DNA of 64,000 bases, taken from the NCBI GenBank assembly GCA_003635255.1, contig PYJC01000136.1:1-64000 (forward strand), read 5' to 3'. Shown here in pieces: positions 57,151-64,000 of the stretch (the first letter of the stretch is position 1; each line of letters opens with the position of its first letter). The stretch is from Candidatus Poribacteria bacterium (GTDB taxonomy: Bacteria; Poribacteria; WGA-4E; WGA-3G). Position numbers and translations under genes: made by a program. Below the pieces are notes generated by a model. The model had not been told where the DNA came from. It saw only the letters and a program-made list of their open reading frames with translations, and did no database searches.

Positions 57151-59082
57151 TCATTCAATTCGTTTGATAGTAGTGACACTTATCTCGTCGTCAAAACATA
57201 ACTCGTATTCTGTCCCGATTCGTGGTTCAAGGTTTCTCCATGCTTGCTCATCAGGTCTCAGTTCTTGATCTGTAACAAATAAAATCAGTTGATTAGCAAT
57301 CGCTGGAATATTTTCTGTGATGTTTTCTTTTGGTTTGTCAGAGAGTTTCGTAAAAGGAGCATCCATTACAATTGGGAAACGTTCCGCGGGTATATCGGGC
57401 AATTTTTCCTTAACTGCTACTTTTGCTAATGCCGCAATGAAGGCTAGACTCAAAACTTCACGTTCCCCCGCAGATATTTCAGAGCTGACTTGTCCATCGT
57501 ATCGGTCAATAACTTGAAGTTCGTAATCCAAACTAAAACGCACCTCACGAAATGAATTTTCCTTCCAAATTAGCCTCTTGAAAATATTACTGACTTCATT
57601 TTCAAGATTTCTTCGGATATTCTCTTCATGTGGTTCATACAATTTTTTCATTGCTGCTGCTGATTCCATAGCAAGCCGCCGACAGCGATTTAGGCGTTCT
57701 GCATCAACTTTCAAAGATTCTGCTTTATCAATTTCCTTATCTAATGCCTCTATTTCCATCTTGATTTCACGGATTTTTTCTTTGATCTGATTAATTTCCC
57801 CCTCTAAAAATCTAATCTCTCCAGTGTATTTATCCTGAGCGTTTTTATGCTTCTGAAAATCGTCGTCATCGAAATTTTGAAGGCTCCCTTTAATTTCCTC
57901 TAAACGTGCCTCATTTGCCTCAATACTCTTATCCAAGCGTTGTTCTTCACTCAATGTTGATTTAACATCAACAGGGATATTTTCAACCTTACCTTCTAAC
58001 AATCGCTTTAAACTATTTTCTGTTTCTCTTGCAGCAACACCAAACTCAGGAGAAACATTTTGCGAAATCAAATTCTGAATATGTTTATACTCAGAGCTCC
58101 CTTGATGGATAGACCGCCCACAGAGACAATACATTTGTTCAAGTATTTCATTCAAGACAGTCTCCGGGATACCGATTGGTGCTTTGCTACTTTGAAGAAT
58201 TTTTAATGCTTTTTGTATAACAGGTTTTGCTAAGGGGATATAACCATCATTGGCGAGTTCTCGAATTTTGACCTGATATTTTTCTTTTTCATTCATGTGG
58301 TGTTTGAGATCCATTATAATTTTCTTTTCTTCTTCAAAAAGTTGACGAGTGTCCTCATATTCTTGAAGTACTTTATCTATGTCCTGTTTATGCTTACGCG
58401 CAATTTTGATTTTTTCCAACCTATCGTCAACCTTTTTTCTTTCACTGAGACAGAGTGCTTCTTTTTCCTCTTTTTCATTAATTAATATCTTCAATTTGTC
58501 AGGCACATATCTTTTGAGTTTGCTCTGATAATTTTGAGCCACTTTTTCTAAATGGGTAATACCACGTTCAAACAGTTCTATTCTTAGAACATTGCGCACG
58601 GCACTCTTAATTTCTTCTTCATTTCCTTGTCTGGCAAAATTATCGATTTTTTCCCCATCAAAGAAAAAGTGGGCACTTACATCCTCCGGGATCATAGAAC
58701 GAATCTTATCTGATGCTGCAGCATCCAGATCTGGAGGCTCATTCTCTTTTTGCAGCAAAAGAGTCGTTTTATCATTGCGTAGAGATCGGCATTTTCGCAA
58801 TACTCGGTACCTAATATTCTGATCAACAATGCCTATTTCTACAGAAGTATCAGCGTTTTCTGCCTGTGCCACAACACGTCTATTTACGAATTCACGAGTG
58901 TTTCCTTTAAAAAAAGAATCTCCGTACAGACACCAGTTGAGGGCAGTAAGTAGAGAGGTTTTCCCTGTCCCGTTGATCCCTCTAATAACAGTTACATTAC
59001 AATATTCATCAGTCGCAAAGTGGATAGTTTGCTCATCATAATATGGACAGAAATTTTTCAACTTAATATAACGAAATATCAT
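57151..59082 (-). CDS. Second SMC/DndD-like AAA ATPase
   Basis: 'MIFRYIKLKNFCPYYDEQTIHF...VIRGINGTGKTSLLTALNWCLYGDSFFKG', 'AHFFFDGEKIDNFA', 'EISAGEREVLSLAFIAALAKVAVKEKLPDIPAERFPIVMDAPFTKLSDKPKEN'. Confidence 0.85.
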   Translation of the reverse strand: MIFRYIKLKNFCPYYDEQTIHFATDEYCNVTVIRGINGTGKTSLLTALNWCLYGDSFFKGNTREFVNRRVVAQAENADTSVEIGIVDQNIRYRVLRKCRSLRNDKTTLLLQKENEPPDLDAAASDKIRSMIPEDVSAHFFFDGEKIDNFARQGNEEEIKSAVRNVLRIELFERGITHLEKVAQNYQSKLKRYVPDKLKILINEKEEKEALCLSERKKVDDRLEKIKIARKHKQDIDKVLQEYEDTRQLFEEEKKIIMDLKHHMNEKEKYQVKIRELANDGYIPLAKPVIQKALKILQSSKAPIGIPETVLNEILEQMYCLCGRSIHQGSSEYKHIQNLISQNVSPEFGVAARETENSLKRLLEGKVENIPVDVKSTLSEEQRLDKSIEANEARLEEIKGSLQNFDDDDFQKHKNAQDKYTGEIRFLEGEINQIKEKIREIKMEIEALDKEIDKAESLKVDAERLNRCRRLAMESAAAMKKLYEPHEENIRRNLENEVSNIFKRLIWKENSFREVRFSLDYELQVIDRYDGQVSSEISAGEREVLSLAFIAALAKVAVKEKLPDIPAERFPIVMDAPFTKLSDKPKENITENIPAIANQLILFVTDQELRPDEQAWRNLEPRIGTEYELCFDDEISVTTIKRIE

Positions 59083-59249
59083 GATACATCAATTTCCTTT
59101 TCAATAATTCTCTGAATATCTTCAATAATACCACGAGGATTTCGGAGATGCTGCTTTTGACGTTCGGCTATAAGCACCTTACGAATTACGCTTTTTACAT
59201 GATCGGTTAAGTCCGTATCTGACTTGGATAATTGTTTTTCTTCTTTCAT
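59079..59249 (-). CDS. 56-aa small protein inside the Dnd-associated operon (absent from the ORF track)
   Basis: Hand-translated MKEEKQLSKSDTDLTDHVKSVIRKVLIAERQKQHLRNPRGIIEDIQRIIEKEIDVS*; TGATG overlap with the upstream helicase stop and overlap with the downstream ATPase start. Confidence 0.75.
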   Translation of the reverse strand: MKEEKQLSKSDTDLTDHVKSVIRKVLIAERQKQHLRNPRGIIEDIQRIIEKEIDVS

Positions 59250-61309
59250 CAAGTTTCTCCTAATACCCCTAAAAGATTGTAGTTCTTAGCAAGTTCCCAT
59301 ATTTTATCACGTGCCTCAAATTTGTTTAAAGCCATTCCAGCGAATTCGTTAAATCTCTCTAATTCCCGCGCAACAATTTTCCGCTCTGTGCGAAATGTTG
59401 CGGTTGGATATTGCCGGTAATCTATAGGTGGTACAGCGATTAGATCGTGGATCTCTGCGTGTTCTTTACCGGAGGACTGACGGAGAATTCGTCCTCGCCG
59501 CTGGATAAATTCTTTTGGGTTACTACTGCTCGCAAGGATGTAAGCCGTTCGAGTGCTTGGGACATCAACGCCTTCATCCAGACACTTCATTGCTACAAGA
59601 GCCTGAAGATGTCCAGACGCGAACATCTTTAACAGTTCTTGTCTTTCAGCAGCTGATTCTTCCGCTGTAAATTTTGCAACACGTAATCCTAAATCTGTTA
59701 ACAATTCAAGAACTGGAACGATTCGCCCAGGAGCACAATAAAACAACGTATGATGCAGTGAGTCAGTTTGGTCAGTTAACAATTCTGTTAACTTTGCTAA
59801 CTTGTTTTCGGCTCGGTTGAGTAGCGTCGCTCGTTTTATCAATAACCGTTCGAGTGCTTCACTTGTCTCACCAGATTCTGTCTGATGATAAAGTTTGGAA
59901 ATACTTTCTGTGAGACGTTCGTACGCTTCAAATTCTTCATCAGTCAATTCAACGAGATGTGGATGATAATAGTAAGGACAGAGATACCCGTTTTTAATTG
60001 CTTTGTCCAGAGAAAATTCGTAAACTGTATCTCCAAAATAGGTCTGGAGTGCAGTTGTACCTGATGCGTCAAACCAGCGGTTAGGTGTTGCTGACAAGCC
60101 GAGACGGTAATCAAAAATATCGGTTAATCTTTTGCGGCTCCGTTCTGCTCCAAGATGGTGAACCTCATCTGCTACCAAAACAGCACCACGCTTCAACTTG
60201 GATAGCAATTTCTGCATGGTCTCAGCAATAAAAGTAGTTTGTGTTGTAATCGTACAGACAACATCTCGAACACCATAATTATATCGCACTAAGGCGGTGT
60301 TAAGCCGATTCACCCAACTTTTGGAACTTTTGTATGCAAGGATCGGTTCAAATCCGAATCTGATAGCCTCTTCATACCACTGATCGACGAGGTGCTGATA
60401 TGGACACGCAATAACTACAAACAAATTTTCCTTTTCTTCCCTCAGTTTAGCAAGCGCGGAAAGAGCCGTAATAGTCTTACCAGTTCCGGTTGCCATCTCC
60501 CATAAACCACGGCATTCGTTTTCAAACCAAGCCTCAATCGCTTCAGATTGATATTTCCTTAGTACTATGTCTTTTGGCAAATAGGGAACGATCTGCTCAA
60601 TTATTTCGGGTTTATCTGTTGTCTCTACTTGTCCGGTTTCATACACTGTTTGGTGGATTAAAAGTTTTTCCGCAACAGCGTTCAGAAAGTCTATTACCTC
60701 CAACTTCTCCGTGTTATTATCCCACAACCTCGCAAAATTATCTACCTTTTGTTGGACGCGTTCTTGAGCATCATCCCACGACCAATGAACATCAATAGAT
60801 TCAAAATTGTTTAACAAACCGCCGACAGTTTCGTTCGATGAACCTGAAAATGCTACGGCGTTGTTATTATCATCTAAAAAGACTCCTGTTTTTTCGTGAT
60901 AAACAGCGTGCTGATAATTTGTGCTTAAATCGAAGGGAGATGCGATTTTAATGTCTAAATGCTCATGTGCAATTAGCCAAGTGAGCAACATTAACCTATC
61001 GTGGGAAACTTTCTCAAAATCGCAATCAAGGGAGGTATCTAAATTCTGTTCTCTTTCTTCGTAACCGCGTTGAATCGCTTCAATATCGTCGGACATTAAT
61101 TTAGGCCCCGTTACTAAACTCATTTGTCCGCCATGTCGAATAAAAGTGGATAATCCTCTCACATTTAGGGCAAGCCCATTGCTGGTAAAATAGGCTACTG
61201 CTCGCCAATATTGCGTAGCATTTTTCAGACACGGGGTATAAAAATCTGTGACGAGGTTAGCTCCATCGGAGCGATATTCATATTGCAACGAGAGTTCTTG
61301 GAGTGACAT
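59249..61309 (-). CDS. SF2 helicase with PLD-like N-terminus, probable Dnd-system restriction protein
   Basis: 'WEMATGTGKTITALSAL', 'VADEVHHLGAERS', 'RRGRILRQSSGKEHAEIHDLI'; N-terminal PLD-like 'HAVYHEKTGVFLDDNNNAVAFSGSSNETVGGLLNNFES'. Confidence 0.82.
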   Translation of the reverse strand: MSLQELSLQYEYRSDGANLVTDFYTPCLKNATQYWRAVAYFTSNGLALNVRGLSTFIRHGGQMSLVTGPKLMSDDIEAIQRGYEEREQNLDTSLDCDFEKVSHDRLMLLTWLIAHEHLDIKIASPFDLSTNYQHAVYHEKTGVFLDDNNNAVAFSGSSNETVGGLLNNFESIDVHWSWDDAQERVQQKVDNFARLWDNNTEKLEVIDFLNAVAEKLLIHQTVYETGQVETTDKPEIIEQIVPYLPKDIVLRKYQSEAIEAWFENECRGLWEMATGTGKTITALSALAKLREEKENLFVVIACPYQHLVDQWYEEAIRFGFEPILAYKSSKSWVNRLNTALVRYNYGVRDVVCTITTQTTFIAETMQKLLSKLKRGAVLVADEVHHLGAERSRKRLTDIFDYRLGLSATPNRWFDASGTTALQTYFGDTVYEFSLDKAIKNGYLCPYYYHPHLVELTDEEFEAYERLTESISKLYHQTESGETSEALERLLIKRATLLNRAENKLAKLTELLTDQTDSLHHTLFYCAPGRIVPVLELLTDLGLRVAKFTAEESAAERQELLKMFASGHLQALVAMKCLDEGVDVPSTRTAYILASSSNPKEFIQRRGRILRQSSGKEHAEIHDLIAVPPIDYRQYPTATFRTERKIVARELERFNEFAGMALNKFEARDKIWELAKNYNLLGVLGET

Positions 61310-61633
61310 ATAGGCTTTCTAATGGAGTTAACTATTTTCTAACGAAGCAATTGTAACATATTTTACAAAAAATGTCTAAAATTTATTCGCTTTCTGCATA
61401 ACATACACAAATTATGGCTAAAACGATCTGTTTTATGGAAACTCTAGCATTGATTGGAGATACCTATCCAAACCCGATCACAATTATCCATTTCCTCAGC
61501 ACAAAATTCCATAACCCAATTTAGGGGTACTTAGTTTTATAGTAAAACCCGTAACTACCTATACACTCATAAAATGGCGAGGATACTATAAGAAATCCGC
61601 AGAAATCCGCAGAAATACCGTTTTTGATAGGGT

Positions 61634-61673
61634 GTTTCTTCTAAGCAAAAACACCCCAAGCAAAAACACCCTC
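61634..61673. repeat. AAACACCCC-type dispersed repeat
   Basis: ggtgtttcttctaagcaaaaacaccccaagcaaaaacaccctc. Confidence 0.65.
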
Positions 61674-61764
61674 GCCAGCGGTGGTAGGGGGTTTGTTCCC
61701 TGATGAACTGTAAACTTATTTTCGGATTTTACCATAAGAAATCCACAGGTTTTAGGACTCTTTT

Positions 61765-61834
61765 TGCAGATCCGGTGCGGTTAGGAATATAGACCGCATT
61801 TGAGTACGTACGCTGCAAAACCGAATCATAAGGG
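61765..61834. repeat. Long-form variant of the GGTGCGGTT palindromic repeat
   Basis: tccggtgcggttaggaatatagaccgcatttgagtacgtacgctgcaaaaccgaatcataag, matches 62287-62360. Confidence 0.6.
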
Positions 61835-61871
61835 GAAATTTAGCGATTTTCGCGAGATTTAAGCTAACAAA

Positions 61872-61944
61872 CAGATGCCGCCCCTACGGGGCTTGGTATC
61901 TTTGGTTTTCACGCTGCTACACAGATGCCGCCCCTATGGGGCTC
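61872..61944. repeat. Direct repeat acagATGCCGCCCCTAcGGGGCTt x2
   Basis: Two copies about 48 bp apart with CCCC-TA-GGGG-type cores. Confidence 0.8.
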
Positions 61945-62049
61945 AGAAGGTTTCCAATATACAAAGTTTGTGTCTAATTAGGAAACCGCACTATAGGTGT
62001 CAATTTAGGGTTTTTCGTAACGTTTGTAGCAGTGTCTCTACACATGCTG

Positions 62050-62085
62050 AAGAAACACCCCAGCAAAAACCCCTACGGGGCTTAG
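62050..62085. repeat. AAACACCCCAGCAAAAACCCC repeat fused to CCCCTACGGGGCTTagg
   Basis: gaagaaacaccccagcaaaaacccctacggggctta. Confidence 0.65.
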
Positions 62086-62212
62086 GAGACAGAGGAGACG
62101 TATCTCTATAAACATTGTGAAAAAATCCGCAGAAACACCCAAACAAATACCCCAAGCAAATAAACCCTACGGGACTGAAGAGGTTTTTGAAGTCTTCAAG
62201 GTTTCCGCGTAG

Positions 62213-62255
62213 GATCCGGTTCGGTTAGGAAACCGAACCTACCGGGCCTGGGTCC
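62213..62255. repeat. Palindromic dispersed repeat, copy 3
   Basis: ccGGTTCGGTT-agga-AACCGAACCtaccgggcctggg. Confidence 0.85.
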
Positions 62256-62286
62256 CGAGGCAGTTGTTATTTCTAAAATTGACACT

Positions 62287-62360
62287 TATGGGTTCGGTTA
62301 GGAATGCAGATCGCATTTGGGCGTGTACGCCGCAAAACTGAACTTACCGACTCTGGGCAG
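62287..62360. repeat. Long-form variant of the palindromic repeat
   Basis: ggttcggttaggaatgcagatcgcatttgggcgtgtacgccgcaaaactgaacttaccgactctggg. Confidence 0.6.
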
Positions 62361-62513
62361 GTAAAATGCTGCAGAAAAATGGAAAACTAAACTATTCTGC
62401 AACCCAATCAAATTTTTCTTAACATTTCTATTCAAACGTGTTATACTGAGTCAGACGACGAAGGTTAAGAAACGTAAAATTGACTTGAAACTATTAGCCA
62501 GGAGGTAAGAAAA

Positions 62514-63305
62514 ATGAGAAGGGTACTTTGTTTCATACCGGTTCTGGTGCTAACTTTCACGGGGTACGCATTCGGACAGGATGTCGCTGTCTTTTATGAT
62601 GCAGCTGTTGAAAATGGTGGCGGCTTGGCTGTCCCGAATCCGAGTCAGTTGGCAGAAATGATTGTAGAAGAACTTGAGGATAGAAAGTTAACTGCTGAAA
62701 TCGTGGATAGTGACGAATTAGCGGCGTATATGAAGGCGAACCCGCAGGGTATCTATATCATCACGCAAGGAAATACGCCGGGTACGATCTTTAAAAAGGA
62801 AGGCAAGAAAGACCTTGTCTATACATGGTTGAGAGAAGGTGGGATCGGCGGATTCATCGGCGATTACGCTTTCTACTACTATTGGCATAAAGGGGCGCGT
62901 GTTACCGCTGCAGGTGCCGGACAGCAGAGCGTGTTCGGAGCCACTGTCACAAATGGCACGGTTTCGCAAGTCAGCCCAACGGATCTTGGGAAGAAGTATA
63001 TCCCTTCTCTCAAGAAATGGAGTTCAAATCGTGCATCGGGTCTCGCTGTTTTGAAGGCGAACGATTTTAAGTATGAAAGTTACGCCGATGATGGTGTAAA
63101 CGCGGATCCGATTGCTTACCAAACGAAGGACATGAAGGGATGGTTTATCAATTTCCATACTTCGTGTTGCGGGACAGCGATACCCCCAAATCCGCAGATC
63201 GCTAAGGAATACGCGGAACTTATTTCAAATCGTTTTGCGACGGCAAAAGCGGTAGATCCAACCGGTAAAATTAGCGTTGTTTGGGGGCGACTCAAATCAT
63301 ATTGA
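62514..63305 (+). CDS. Secreted hypothetical protein with a GATase/ThuA-like flavour
   Basis: Signal peptide MRRVLCFIPVLVLTFTGYAFGQ; ends GKISVVWGRLKSY. Confidence 0.7.
   Translation: MRRVLCFIPVLVLTFTGYAFGQDVAVFYDAAVENGGGLAVPNPSQLAEMIVEELEDRKLTAEIVDSDELAAYMKANPQGIYIITQGNTPGTIFKKEGKKDLVYTWLREGGIGGFIGDYAFYYYWHKGARVTAAGAGQQSVFGATVTNGTVSQVSPTDLGKKYIPSLKKWSSNRASGLAVLKANDFKYESYADDGVNADPIAYQTKDMKGWFINFHTSCCGTAIPPNPQIAKEYAELISNRFATAKAVDPTGKISVVWGRLKSY
63264..63305 (+). other. C-terminal K[LI]..xWG[ER][IL]K motif (GKISVVWGRLKSY*)
   Basis: Shared with three other secreted proteins. Confidence 0.6.
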
Positions 63306-63640
63306 TCGTAATTGGTCATTAGAACTATCGACTTGTCTTGTAGTCTCAATATTCGTATTGAGGCTACAGGCAATTGTCCAAGTTTCGTAAATTTATTACT
63401 GATTTTTCCGTCTATTCGCGAGAAATTAATTTTACTTGACAAATTTTTTAGGAAAAGATAAAATACAAATATTCACTAACAGGCATACGCAAAATGTTTG
63501 CAACAAAATAGCGTTGACATCGTTTTGTAGTATAAACACATTCAAGTTAAAAGACATTCTTCGCAATGTCCATGTTTTACAATGAGGTTTGATGTTGCAA
63601 GCCTCTCATATTCCACACTAAAGTATAGGAGACAATTCTT

Positions 63641-64000
63641 ATGAGACTATCTATAATTGTTGCAGGCGTTCTATGCGCTGCAATCGCACTCTTGGCACCC
63701 ACAGCCGATGCTGCGAATAAAGTAGATGTTTTTATCTACACGGACACCACGCAGTGGATTGACAAAGCATCAGCAATGAAAGAAGCCGAAATATTGGCGG
63801 AGGAGATCAAAGGCAAGAACGGGATCGGCGAAGTGATCCTCCACGGTCCTGCGAAGGAAGTAGAAGCGTGGACGAAAGACCATGCCGTTGATAACGGACA
63901 CCACATCATCGTCATGTTCGGTGATGTCCCCGTTGAAATTTATGATGTCGGTAAAGACAAGAAGAAAGAGACGCTCGCTGAGGAATTCCTTGATGTTGGC
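63641..64000 (+). CDS. Secreted hypothetical protein, truncated by window end
   Basis: ATG 63641, MRLSIIVAGVLCAAIALLAPTADAANKVDVFIYTDTTQWIDKAS..., open to the end of the window. Confidence 0.65.
   Translation, partial: MRLSIIVAGVLCAAIALLAPTADAANKVDVFIYTDTTQWIDKASAMKEAEILAEEIKGKNGIGEVILHGPAKEVEAWTKDHAVDNGHHIIVMFGDVPVEIYDVGKDKKKETLAEEFLDVG

Noticed and set aside
49613-61309. Complete dndABCDE-FGH system
   Set aside because: Only C, D and E are recognisable; no cysteine desulfurase, DndB or clear FGH in the window.
1-64000. tRNA or rRNA genes
   Set aside because: No cloverleaf with GGTTCRAnTCC/CCA or rRNA-like segment was noticed by eye; tRNAscan-SE would be needed to confirm absence.

Overview
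The window reads as one contig of a free-living or symbiotic bacterium. The gene content is reminiscent of Candidatus Poribacteria or relatives: many PhyH dioxygenases, secreted LamG proteins and Gfo/Idh/MocA oxidoreductases. That assignment is inference only. Housekeeping genes include ftsH-folP-acpS, a YigZ-family gene, a gcvH-like gene, an mqnD-like gene, dinG-like and degP-like genes, a TGS GTPase and acnA. They are interleaved with secreted or lipoprotein genes and accessory DNA. The accessory parts are (i) a four-member PhyH cluster with a fused MNT-HEPN ORF, (ii) a type II R-M pair (10.1-12.3 kb), and (iii) a roughly 11.7 kb phosphorothioation (Dnd) island (49.6-61.3 kb). The island holds dndC-dndD-dndE between two opposing operons. 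One is a wHTH / PIN-like / AAA+ ATPase triad that I could not assign to a described Dnd restriction module. The other is helicase / 56-aa hidden ORF / second DndD-like SMC ATPase / small Dnd-associated protein. Other notable signals: a shared C-terminal motif (K[LI]..xWG[ER][IL]K) on four unrelated secreted proteins; a GcvH-like protein without the lipoyl lysine; a flotillin-like protein with twelve 22-aa repeats; a beta/gamma-crystallin x4 + ThuA-like protein; and several dispersed palindromic repeat families, one with compensatory stem changes between copies. I saw no rRNA, tRNA, CRISPR array or transposase gene. All homology calls come from reading the translations; no searches were run.
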